Shown here: in pieces, positions 35,075-46,320 of the stretch
How positions within the stretch are numbered: the first letter of the stretch is position 1
Layout of the letters: every line of letters begins with the position of its first letter
Assembly (NCBI RefSeq): GCF_026745355.1
Contig: NC_079205.1
Location: forward strand, 4,508,832-4,572,831
Length of the DNA stretch: 64,000 bases
Direction of reading: 5' to 3'
DNA from: Beta vulgaris subsp. vulgaris
Lineage: Eukaryota > Streptophyta > Magnoliopsida > Caryophyllales > Amaranthaceae
The notes under the pieces: model-generated
Told to the model about the DNA's origin: nothing
What the model saw: the letters and a program-made list of their open reading frames with translations, nothing else
Database searches by the model: none
Made by a program: the position numbers and the translations under genes

Positions 35075-38000
35075 TTACGCCGATAAGCCTGTGGCTTCCT
35101 TAGGTATTAGAAAGAGAAAAGCCAATGGAATGAAAGAGCAAACAAATTGAATAACGATGCCAAGAGGAAGGTTGTTAAAGGAACCCGAAGAAATATCCAA
35201 TATTGACGCCAACCAAGCACCCACGAATGAGCCCACGGTATTTCCAAAGTTGTTTATCGACATGAATAGAGCAAATAAAGTCCCTTCAATGCCTGGAGGA
35301 CAGAGCTGTCCCGACAAAATCAGAAATGGCATTAACCTGTTTTTGGATCAAAAAAAGACACCAGAATGAAGAGTAAAACAGTAGTTAGCAATAACAAGAT
35401 GTCCTGGTGCATAATATTACATCAATCTCAACTAAAACGTTTTCTCACAATGGAATCAGAGAATAAACTAAAAAAATGACATTATTTTTCTTCTGCCAAA
35501 TAACATACATTTAGCATATTATCATAACTACAGGAGAGTCCAGAACGAAAAGAAAGATAAGTGAAATAGGAGTATAATAACTGGGTGATCAGGGTATTTT
35601 GGTCTATAGTAATTGGAATCTAGAAGAATCAAAACAAAAGACAACAAGCACAGACAACGAAAGGTACTGTAATAGATAGATGACGCTCCCACTATGCCAA
35701 GTATAAAAGAAAGACATAAAATGCATGTGAAAATGTCCAAGTAAAAACATGAGCTTACTTGAACTGGTTGATTGCGTCTGCAACCGCAGTCCCCCATAAG
35801 ACCAGCATTTTATCTGAAATCCCATACGCAATATTTAATCGAGAAACTAAGACCAGGTCTACGAGGATAAGCAGAGACAAGCCGATTTGGGCCCACCTGC
35901 ATTGTGTTTTTGAAAATCAGAGCATCAGACACATGAAGTCAGTACAACTAAAAGGTAGAGCACATTGAACAAGAACAAGCGTGTAATATACTATATTTAA
36001 AAAGAATAAGGCTAATTGGAGAACTTGTGCTCCACCGAACAGAAAGGAGGAATTGGTCTGGGGCTCAAAGCAGGTGGATATAACAAGTGGCCCCCTCCTC
36101 ACATGTAAGGTGGAGAACGATTCTCCAGATAGCCTGACTCATTGACAAACTACTTACATTAGAGTTTTTTGTAACTTCTTCCTCTTTAAGTACTTATTGT
36201 AAACGGAAGTTCCAAGTATCAGGCCTAACCAGCCTATAACTCGTACATTTCCCAGGAAGGACGCATCCAAGTTCAAGAATTCCGTCTGATAGTAGAACAT
36301 GACAGTTGAAATGTTGGGGAAGGTAATGTGCGCCAAGAAAAACCAAGCCATGGGTCTAGCCTTCCAATTGAAAATAATGATTAGAGGTTTAATCACATTC
36401 ATAACTCATAAGCATAATTATAAGAACTTGTTGACATGAGCACCCAGAAACCCGCACTCTAGACATAATCTGATCAAGACATTTTGCTCATGTGTAAAGC
36501 AACAATGGTAAATGGCCATGCCATTCAAAGAATGCCAAGGAAAGCAAGGACCAATTACCTTTCACAAGATTGACTAACCTAATCCAAGCCAAAACAAGAA
36601 TTTAACAATTCACCCCATACAAAATTGTCTTAGATAGTAATGGCCAAACCAAATTATGCCACCATATTTAGTCAGTAGTCCCAGACACAATCAAATTCAT
36701 TCACCTTTCACTGGATATCTAACAACACAGTCCCATACATGTTGCTAGAAAGCACTGAAAAGTTAAACTAGTTTCCAGAGTAGTTACCTCAAGATGATTG
36801 GCTGCCTAAAAGCATTAAATAAACTGTAACTGGCCCTCTTCAATGAGAGAAACCATTGTAATGCTAATGACTTATTGTTGACCTGCTTCCGAGATCTATT
36901 GGAAGTATTTTCTTTTCTTTTGTTCTTTTCGCTCTTCCTTCTCCTCGATACGCTAGTTTTAGAGAAACCGTCAACCGAATGGTCCGTATTATCTGCATTA
37001 CCATCACCATTCCTCATATGCGCGTTTGTTAAACTCAAATCTTCATTTAGATCTTTAGTATCTACAGGAATCTCCTCAACCAAACCACAGGATATAAGCT
37101 GTAAAGCTGGAAGAATGGCAAAAAGTAGAAATATGGCATCTATATGCAAGTTACTCAGTGCATATCCTCCCAATAAATTCCCAAAGATCCCTCCCACAGC
37201 CATGGACATCCAAGATATTGACTGAAGATCTCCAGCAAATGTAGCCCTGTCGAGGGAAAATATTGAAGTGAGGCATTATAAAAATAAAACAAAAATGTTT
37301 TACATATATCCTGGTGGAGTGGAGGTTAAGACAAGAAAGGCCTTTCTCTAAAAAAAATATCCAACGAAACATATAACACAAAATCTTATTCAACTGATCT
37401 CAAACAGATATGTGCAACAGCCTGACATTTATGCATCTAAGCAAACATAACAAGGCAAGCTGACAGCACTAAGCAATATGGAGACCATGTTCCCCATAAG
37501 AGCTCTTCAATTCACTTAATTTGGAACCAATGCGTGCAACTAAAAACAAAACATAGCATGAACATACATACCGCTCACTCCTAACAGCTTCCGCAATCAT
37601 GGCATCAGCCACAACATCAGCCATAGCAGAGCCAATATTCTGTACTGTTAATAAGATCATAAGTAGCACTTTGCATGATCTCAGCGATGCATTTAGGCCT
37701 AAGATAATGCATGGCCCTAGGGAAAGCACCGTTGAAATAAACAAATAAGGCGTCCTTCTCCTCCCTCTTATGGGTATACAATCTGATAATATTCTGCAAA
37801 AAAGAGCAAATGACAAGCGTCAGCAACAGAAAGAACAACTATATGGAATGTTTCTGTCCCCACACTTTAGTATGTGAAAGTTACTTTGTTGACGCAATCT
37901 GCATGTTTGAACTGGATTACATTATTACTTCACATATGAAGTGATTAGATATCTTCTTTTTTTTTTGAGGAAAAAAATTATTAGATATCTTGATTGCTTG

Positions 38001-40722
38001 CATAATGAGCATGCCGAAGAAGGACCATTATTTCTTCAATAATTTTTTGAAACAACATATATCTCCATACAGAAGCATGCCTGTTTGAGTGGAATTTTGA
38101 CAAAATATATTCTGAAAAATGAACTGTAATCTAGAATCAAACCATTTAAAGTTGGTTATGCATTGCCAATACCTTCAGGGAGTACTTTGGCAGATGGACG
38201 CAAGCCAATTGAGCAAAAGTGAACATGTATACTTTGACTAAGCATGCATATGCACATACCAGGAAATCTATGCTTACTAAACTAATTAAAAAACAACAGT
38301 ATCCAAGGACCAACAGGATCAGTTAGTACCATACGACTATACGAGCGGCGTACTTATTGAAGGGAATGATAAGACTCATACCCATATAATGGTTTTATGC
38401 TCCAAGGAAAAAACGCTACTGAGGTTACAAACTGGGATGCTGAGGGAGACAGCTTTAGATTGTCCTTTAGATGATAAGATATTGCTGTCCACGCAAAGGA
38501 TCTAAAACCCTGAATTGACATTTTCAACGATAAATTTTTAATAATAGGAACAGGAGTATAAACACCAAAAAGAATAGTCAATCATATAAATATTCACAAA
38601 GAAATAGCAGCTGATATCAGAGACATCAAATGAGTCTTGATTCCATTAGATTTGCATCGCTTCAGCACCCCCCCGCCCCAACAACCCAAAAAAAAGGAAC
38701 ACCAAAGTTGCTTTAAGAAAAAGGGATATTTGTGTTTTCTTCGATTTGTTGATGCTTAAACAGGGAATTCCCTGCAGAAAATAATCTACCAGTCTTTCAT
38801 GTGTCTAATAGGGAGTGAAACAGCGAGAGTGAAAATTGACTACCATACCCCAGAACTTCAGCATATCAGTTAATTTTGAGCTTGTAGTAGGACAACAACA
38901 AAAGCCTTTCAAATAAAGAACTGTGACACCTTTAACTTACAACCAATATGATGACAACATACAGTTGACTGAAAGTTGTAGGAGCTCAACGGCACCCTAA
39001 AGGAGAAAATCAAAGGCCAAGCCCTACAATGGTATACCTTCTGTTACCTTGAAAGTAGTCTATATCTATCATAAAAATAAAACAATGTATACCAACTGTG
39101 AACTATTCCTCAAGGAAAAAGGTTAACAACAAACTGAAAGATATCTATACCCCCTCAGAAGTCACGAGGAAGGTCCACAATTCACAAGGGACCAGCTGAA
39201 AGTTCCAAACAATGCCTGATCTATCTTGGTAGGGGATGCAACCACAAAAGAACAGACATCCACTACATCATGTCGCATATAATGGTTCAAATAAACAAAA
39301 GTTTCCAACCTTTGAACAGATAAAATTACAAATCCTCCTTAATATTATAATTATTACTTATTAGAATGACAATATTACAACCATTTTCTTACCTGAGAAA
39401 CTTTCTTATCCAAGAGCTCCCCTTACTAAGCATTTTACTTCTCTATCAAGATTCGTAACCACTCTCTAATCCCTCATAGCTTGGGGTTTCTATTTCCTCC
39501 TCAACTTCATTATCACATCACTAAAACACTTCTCTTGGTTGTGGCTACCACCTTACAATAAAGCCAAGCTAGCTAATGCACCAGATCTGCAATCATGAAA
39601 CCTCCAAACTCTAAATCTTAGTGAAGTTATTCCACTAGATGAACCTTAGAGTTCATGCACAAAAGCTAGATGTGCCAATTTTTTCATTCATAGCTTATTT
39701 CTGAACCTCCCAAATGCATCAATATGTCAATTGGCCAAGTACTAACTTGTATCACCATGAGGATCGGAAGCACCCTATGTCTAACCGTCTAACAAAGGCT
39801 CATCATTTCTTGCTAATTACCTAATTCATACCAGATTAAACGAACTTTACTTCATTTTCGATAAATTTCATTGGGCATGGACCCCATGAATTGGAAATTT
39901 GAATTGGGACCCAACCCCAACAGCGATTTTAGTGAGAACACTAGCATTGCTAATGGCCTAAAGGTTAGCACATCCTCTAAAGATTGAATAAAATCACAAT
40001 ATGCTAATTAGAAGTATCAACCATATTCTCCTATATGATTCAAAACTATTTCCTAAAAACCTGACCTCGACAAATACCACCAACAACGCCTGCCACGGCA
40101 ACCGGTTTTGCACCAATAATTTGAGTATCAAGAACATATTAGAAGTACTTTTAATCAGCAAAAGATCACATTCAAATTTACATAAATATGGTTCCCCTCA
40201 AGATTATCTAACATCCCAAGATTATCTAACTTAACACAAAATGGCCGAAATTTAACGAAATCAAAGTCACAAACCACTGAAACAAATGTAAGAAAACGAT
40301 CAATAATTTCAAAACATCATATTAATACTTGAGAATTCCATGAACTACAAAACAACAACAAATTCTTCAAATGTGTAAGCTTTATTATCTCATAAAAATC
40401 ATCAAGTGAAAACAATGAAATTCTAAAACCCAGGTCCAAACAAAACAAAAACAAAAAAACCCAGAAACCCAGAATACCAAATTAACTAATTAAGCCAAGA
40501 AAAATCACAAAATTACAAAAAAAATTCAAATCATTCAAACCCCATTTCACATAAGTAAACTAAAAAATGGAATCATACCCAGAAAAGAAAATCATATAAA
40601 CACAAAGCAAAATCAAGAAAATGGGCACAAAATTTAGAAACCTGAGTGAAGTAGATCAAACAGATGAGCCATATAAATGAAGCCCCAAAAGCCGATTTCA
40701 GTTGCTTCGACCACTCTATCAT
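35075..40722 (-). CDS. Folate-biopterin transporter family protein (MFS)
   Basis: Seven coding exons: 40722-40642, 38509-38382, 37793-37572, 37246-36788, 36355-36158, 35896-35759, 35336-35075. They give 1,488 nt, 495 aa, with all phases closing; the family is usually about 490-560 aa. Conserved features include GFRSFAWTAISYHLKDNLKL in the second exon, the loop motif KPLYGILSDCIPIRGRRRTP between early spans, NIGSAMADVVADAMIAEAVR, and GTLFALFMSINNFGNTVGSF in the last exon. About twelve membrane segments are expected, with a long hydrophilic Lys/Ser/Asn-rich central loop (about residues 210-275). Plant members are plastid or plasma-membrane transporters of folates or pterins; the N-terminus here (MIEWSKQLKSAFG) shows no obvious plastid transit peptide. 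The substrate is inferred from family only. Intron 1 is 2.1 kb. Confidence 0.93.
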
Positions 40723-41237
40723 CTTCGATTTTGCATCAAACAATTAATCTTTATTTCTATGATTAACTACATAAACAAAACTAATTCTCTTTTTTTGTTT
40801 TTTCTGTTCTTGTTGAGTTTGGTAGTTTTATGGGTGCTACAATTTTCTGTCTCCTAACTTCCAATATAACGGCCGAAGGGAAGATTGAGAGCGCATTGTG
40901 ATTTTAAATAAAAAATGGAAAAAGAGTACAGAGAAAATTACAGCAAGGCTTGAGGATCCACGTGGGAGAGAGTTAGTGGGTCTTGTTAGCTGGTTGTCTT
41001 TTATTGGTTGCTTATATGTGTTAAATGGTGTGATTTGTTTTGGTCAAAGACTCAAAGGTCATATTATCATATATTTATGCATAATTGCATAGTTTATGAC
41101 TTTATGTAATACTTTAGAATGGTGTGATTTTTGTTTAAAAGGTTGGTTTTCTCGAGTGTGTGCGCTAGCAAATAAGTAAATGAGAGGGAAGTATTTCCAC
41201 TTACATGAACCTTATCTGTTAATACTGATACAATTTT
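40723..41237 (-). other. Upstream region of the folate-biopterin transporter gene
   Basis: This is the probable 5' UTR and promoter, pyrimidine-rich on the minus strand's complement near 40790-40815. I see no other gene. Confidence 0.4.
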
Positions 41238-41245
41238 GTAAGAAT

Positions 41246-41700
41246 TAGGGGTGTAATGATGCGAATCGAGTTTAAGTTTGGGCTAGCTCGACTCGACTTG
41301 ACTTGTTAGCATTTCGAGTCGAGCTTACTCGAGTTAAATTTTAATCGAGCTTTGACCGAGTAAATCTCGAGTAGCTTCCAACTTCCAAATATTTCGGGTT
41401 AAAAGCAAGCAAAAGGTAGAAAATATGTGAGATTTAGGTATTTTGCTATAGATAATTGGGTATTCGGACTTCTCACGAGTTTCTGAATCGAGTATCGAGT
41501 TGCTCAACTCGACTCGTCAATATCTTGAGTCGAGCTTTGATCAAATTTTGACCGAGTAGTTCGCGAGTTACAGATGGTCTAATGCGAGGAATGGAAGTTA
41601 TTGATACAGGAGCTCCTTTAAGTGTTCCAGTCGGCGGCGCGACTCTCGGATGAATTTTTAACGTGCTTGGGGAGCCTGTCTCGTCTCACTTACACCCCTA
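41246..41700. mobile_element. hAT-like MITE carrying a plastid atpB fragment
   Basis: It is 455 bp with inverted ends TAGGGGTGTAA and TTACACCCCTA and a perfect 8-bp duplication GTAAGAAT (41238-41245, 41701-41708), as expected for hAT elements. The interior is full of CTCGACTCGA and GAGTCGAGCT units. A piece of chloroplast atpB lies at about 41573-41680, just 20 bases from the right end. Confidence 0.88.
41573..41680 (+). pseudogene. atpB: Fragment of chloroplast atpB (ATP synthase beta) inside a transposon
   Basis: About 108 bases translate as [19 protein letters not shown] and then GGATLG, a TGA stop, and IFNVLGEPV. This is the conserved stretch of the plastid ATP synthase beta subunit (usual [20 protein letters not shown]). 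The stop sits where an Arg CGA is expected, which fits a C-to-T change after transfer to the nucleus. The surrounding DNA is not plastid-like, so only this short piece was taken up. It has no coding capacity of its own. Confidence 0.88.
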
Positions 41701-41796
41701 GTAAGAATAACATGGATTGTGCATGTCCGAATAAATCCGAAGATCAGTTTGCTAATACCCCAATGTATTGCTTTTTCCATGCTAGATGATTTTATT

Positions 41797-42364
41797 TTTT
41801 TTTATTTTTTTTTGAGGGGAAAACCCAAAGAGGGTTAAGCATTTATATCAGCAATCACAATGTTAAGTAGTGAGCAAGTTTGTTGCCATAAAGCTTTACA
41901 AACGACCATTGAATGCAACAAAAGCGAGAAGACAAAGAAAGAATATCCTCAATAAAAAGAGAGAAATCACTAAGAAATGACACACCCTGCTTTAATGCTT
42001 AAATCACAGAAAGACAATTGCTTTCAACAACAATCTTGGAGAGCCCATGATCGATGCCCCACTTCACGCCGGCCAACATCGCTTTGGCTTCCGCCACACG
42101 CACCTCCCAACACACCCCATATTGAACCGCAGCACACCCCAGCACCGAACCACCCTCGTCCCTGCACACAATGCCCAAACCACTTCCCCACTCGCCTAAG
42201 AAACCGGCATCCACATTGATTTTCACCCAGCTCGCAGCAGGCCTCACCCATGAGGTGGGATGGACCACAACAGTCCTCGCAGGCTGCAGCGCCGCACGTG
42301 ACGCGGCCTCTAGCCCCGAGGTTAGAGTATGATTGTCTTTATCTATGTTATTGAGTTTTGTCAT
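41797..42364 (-). mobile_element. 5'-truncated LINE tail (RNase H)
   Basis: A T-rich run at 41793-41812 is the complement of a poly(A) tail. Minus-strand frame 42364-41999 encodes an RNase H start (WVKINVDAGFLGEWGSGLGI), then EAKAMLAGVKWGIDHG with the catalytic Glu and VVESNCLSVI, where the usual Asp is Asn. A stop follows. ATGATT occurs near both ends (about 41786 and 42329) and could be a short target duplication, but the 5' limit is uncertain. Confidence 0.7.
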
Positions 42365-42735
42365 TCCCCCTACTTACAAATAATAACCACTAAACGTGAG
42401 TGTACTTTGAAGTCTGATCAAAGGTTCTTCTCCTTACCACTTACCAGTTACCATTAGAAGAAAAAAAATAATCGTAAACTCGGAAATCCATCTTTAAATA
42501 TCAACACACAAAAAATCCAGCTTTTGTCATTGTTTACAGTAGTATATTAATATACTTCAACGTTCAACCTCCACTATCCCTAAGCAAAGTACCATTATAA
42601 TCCAACATATACACACACATACAGATGATTTCAACCATATAGTAGTAAAACAATAACTTAAGCAGCAACTCATTTATTTATCTTCAATCTGTGTGTAGCA
42701 GGCAGGCTCTAAATTACACTATGTAACTTAGTAGC
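42365..42735 (-). other. 3' flank of the Ole e 1-like gene
   Basis: This is the probable 3' UTR of the minus-strand gene ending at 42736. I see no other feature. Confidence 0.4.
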
Positions 42736-45504
42736 TTAGCAATACATTGGGGTATTAGCAAACCGATAAACAAAAGGCTTCAGAGTGTAAGCACGACCCG
42801 AAGGACGCTTATATGTGAACTTGACACCCAAGCTGCCATCCCTAAGATGACTACACTGCTCATGAAAGCTGCTGATTGGTCGTGCTAGGCACGCATCCCA
42901 ACGTTCGCTTTCAGACATTGTTTCTGCGACTGTATAAACTCCTTTGGAATCGGTGAACGCCTGATAGTTCACAACCTCCCCAGATTTAGTTATGCACAGG
43001 ACAGCTACTTCAGCCCCTGCATATGATTAGATGAATAGGTCAGTGATTCCAGTTGCAATCATAGTTAAAGACCTTGTAAGCTTTATTATCCTCCTATACA
43101 TTAGACCAATGCATAATCGCTAGGTCAATTACGCATTGTTAAATCTGATAGATGTTCAAAAATCAGCTATCTATGGCCTCTTTTTACTTTTATACTTACT
43201 CTTAAATTACAAACTTCACAATTGTTTAGTGTCTACCCATGAATCCCAATTTTGGAACCTTCAGCTTCCACCAATCTGTCCTACTCTATTCTTATATTCG
43301 GACCTCAATTAAATCATGCTCAAGATATGGAACCTCCTAGAACCATAACACTGCTTCCATTAATATGTATCAGTAAAGTATAAACTGCCATTAACATTTA
43401 AATCTATATCGGATATAATCACTGACCACTGTTGTGGTGAATTTCTTTCAACCAATTGTAGCATTTAGGTTTAAAAAGTCAAGAGGTATGTAAGCTTGTT
43501 ACTTTGAACTTTAAGAAAAATATACAACCTTCAAAAGTTCGGACATTGTTAACGCAGAAACAACATATAATACGATAAGTGGGATAGAGGTACAGGTAAA
43601 GGGATGATTTCATGTTAACAAATCAGACAGTAACTTCAGAGCCCTCAGACGAGCAAGAGAACTCTCATGAGCTTTAAGCATTCCTTACAACTCTTATAGC
43701 AAAAACGATCTTCAGTCATCTTAAAGGAAATAAAGTCCTTTCATTTTTCAAGAAGTGGAGTTAGAAATAAAACAGTCATCAGAATAATAGCTGGAAAAAA
43801 ACACTATCACTAAGATGTACAATTCATTTACCTATGACCAAATGACTTATGACTTCCTCACAGAAGAACACGATATCAGCACACTTTAAAGGGATTTCAA
43901 TTAAGACTTGTCGTGTTCAAGTGTATGGAGAAAAATGAAGGCAAGACACTATAGATTTAACAGTTGAGGTAATGTTGATGACGAAACTCAAATTTTTCAG
44001 CACCATGATAGACTTTATATTAGGCAACAATTAAATAAAAAAACGAAAAGATCGTTGTGCACTTTGATAGACTTGATATAAAGCAACAATTAGATAAAAA
44101 AATTTGAATAGATCATTGTGCACTTATGCTGAAGAAAAGAAGCACATAGAAAGGAGATATTTTTATGTTCTAGAATAAAGTTGAGCTAGAAGAACATTAT
44201 GGATGAATCAGTAGCAGAAATTTCAGTAGATGAGGGAGTTGGTGTAGCTCATTTCTTTAAAAGAGGAAATAACTGCAGCATGCTAGCAGATCGCCACAAA
44301 GTTTTTTTTTTGAGAGGCAGAAACTTCAGTATCTGTACAAGTTTTTAATGACCCTAAAGTACAGGAAAGACTATCGTTTAAGCTTGCCTAGAAGAAATGA
44401 ACACGAGAAAATCCCTAAAAGTCCCTTGCAATTGGCTAATACTCAACATGGTTGCAACTTGCAACTGCAATCACAACAATTGCTACTCATATATCCACAT
44501 TCCACAAGAGCTCTCTTCTATAATTTGATTATTAAAACAATTCCACCAAGGTAAATTCCACCATTTTCAAGTGTCTGCCATCAAGAATCATACGAGCGAG
44601 CATTTACATGAGCTCACACTTAATTCAAATCAAGAACTAGAATTATCTTCCAATCAAACTCCTCACATTCAGCTCTTCCAAGATGAAAAGATTTACACAC
44701 CAATCTAATCTAAGGTCAAATTGCAATGATACATATAAGAAAAATGGCAAAGACACAACTGAATGTCTAGGTACTCCAACATCATCTTTAACGGATACCG
44801 CCAGCAAAAATCTGGATATATCCAACTTTACCCTTAGTCCCCTACAGTCGGATTAATCGATGGTAATGGTAATGGTAATGGTAATGGTAATGGTAATGGT
44901 ATCAAATGTACTCCATTTTTACAAAGAAAGTAGCATGCCAAACAAATATCTAGCAATTACTTGTCCAAATCAAAACTATCCTCAATCAAGAGAATCCATA
45001 ACTCCACAAACATCACTAATGTCAAATTTATCATTTCATACTGTGGATACTGTCGGTAGCACCAACAACAGAACAATCAAAACTGTCGGCGCAACAATGA
45101 TCTTAATACAAAATCAACACTTACTTCTGCTAATCCAAAAACCCACTTCATATTAGCAATACTTAAACCCATTTTACATACAAACAAACCCCAAAAATTG
45201 AAACTTACACTAACACAGAATATATAAAAAGAAAAACTAGTAAATTATATAGTCAGGAATTATAAACAGCACATATGATACAAAAATAATGAAGAAAAAA
45301 GGCGTTACCTTCAAGAACATGATCTTCAGGGCCAATAGAAGAATCCCCACAAACATCACAAACAACTCTGCCACGAATTTCACCAGTCCAAGCAAGGGTT
45401 GTGGGAGTAAGCAATAATAATAAAAGCAGTAGTTGTGTAAATGTATTAATACTACAAAGTTTACACTGAAGAGAAGTATACAATTTATTGGTTTCTCTCT
45501 CCAT
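42736..45504 (-). CDS. Pollen Ole e 1 allergen/extensin family secreted protein
   Basis: Two exons, 45504-45309 and 43016-42736, joined in phase 1 across a 2.3-kb intron, give 158 aa. A hydrophobic stretch (TFTQLLLLLLLLTPTTLAW, residues about 21-39) preceded by a short charged N-terminus is a signal peptide or anchor. The mature part opens with the Ole e 1 signature GEIRGRVVCDVCGDSSIGPEDH, then LEGAEVAVLC, a SKGVYTVAET strand, CLARPISSFHEQC and a C-terminal Cys, giving the six or so cysteines typical of this beta-barrel family. Members are extracellular and include pollen-tube and cell-wall proteins; this one's role is unknown. The ATG at 45504 gives family-like length. The intron contains a TAATGG hexamer array (about 44862-44898) and a local 59-bp duplication (about 44000-44118). 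Confidence 0.9.
44862..44898. repeat. (GGTAAT)n hexanucleotide microsatellite in the Ole e 1-like intron
   Basis: About six uninterrupted copies of GGTAAT lie in the intron. Confidence 0.85.
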
Positions 45505-45690
45505 TTCCTACGCTGTTGATTGTAGGAAGAAATGAAGTTGAGTCTTTTGGTTTAGGTGATTGCTTCTAAGAATTGTTTTGGGGTTTGGATCTGCTTCTAA
45601 TAAGAATTTATTTTAGACTTTAGTATGTTTCACTTCAATTCAACCACTTTGACTTTTCTAAGTAGCTTCTTGTCACTATCTTGTTGTATA

Positions 45691-45949
45691 CCACTTCTCT
45701 TTCAAATTAATTGTTACACCTACACTTTTCACGCATGCCAATGCAAAATTTTGACGACATATATCTTTAGTTTTGTATTTGTAAAAATTATAAAAACTAC
45801 CTATTAATAAAATACATACTAATACGAATCTAACAAGATCCCACATAACTATGTTTTTATTCACGTATAAATCACAAACGAGTGTCAAAGTGCAATTTGT
45901 GAATAGTGTAAAATGTCAAAGTGTAACAATTAATTTAAAACGGAGGTAG
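45691..45949. mobile_element. Stowaway-like MITE upstream of the Ole e 1-like gene
   Basis: It starts CCACTTCTCTTTCAAATTAA and ends TTAATTTAAAACGGAGGTAG, with the repeat continuing through TTGTTACAC and GTGTAACAA, and TA on both sides. It is the same family as 59923-60178. It lies about 190 bp upstream of the start codon, so it may form part of the promoter. Confidence 0.85.
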
Positions 45950-45951
45950 TA

Positions 45952-46297
45952 TACTTTTGTTATATCCACTCCGTTTCTTTTTTTTTTTTTTGACTTACAC
46001 ATTTACAATTCGTCGATATATATTTCTTACTGCTGATATATGTAAATATGTAACTACATATTAGTAAAAAAAAAATTAAGAATTTGATATTATTAACTAC
46101 TAATCGAGACGAATCTAATAAAAGCACATGATCATTTTTGGTACTCATTATTCAATTACTAATTTCAGTACTCATCTAATAAAATATTTTCGGTAGTTTT
46201 GAAAAAAGAAATCAATTGGAAGATATATCCCCAATGTTTAATAGTATTCCTCTAGGAAAATTTATATTACACCCACATCTCTTTTTTTTGCTCATTT
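45952..46297. other. Spacer before the large LINE
   Basis: No gene is seen. A CCACTCCGTTTC start at about 45966 looks like another MITE end, but I could not find its partner. The last bases form half of an inverted repeat (TTTGCTCATTT) whose other half (AAATGAGCAAA) lies at 52751-52761, after the LINE. Confidence 0.45.
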
Positions 46298-46320
46298 GAA
46301 ATTTTCCAAAAGTCCAGGAG

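Larger units (their letters stand above)
41743..42766. repeat. 30-bp inverted copy of the Ole e 1-like gene's 3' coding end
   Basis: Plus-strand 41743-41773 (GTTTGCTAATACCCCAATGT plus flanks) repeats, in inverted orientation, the last coding codons of the gene at 42736-43016 (42737 to about 42766). It matches over about 30 bases with one mismatch. The copy lies just outside the hAT-like element. Confidence 0.8.
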
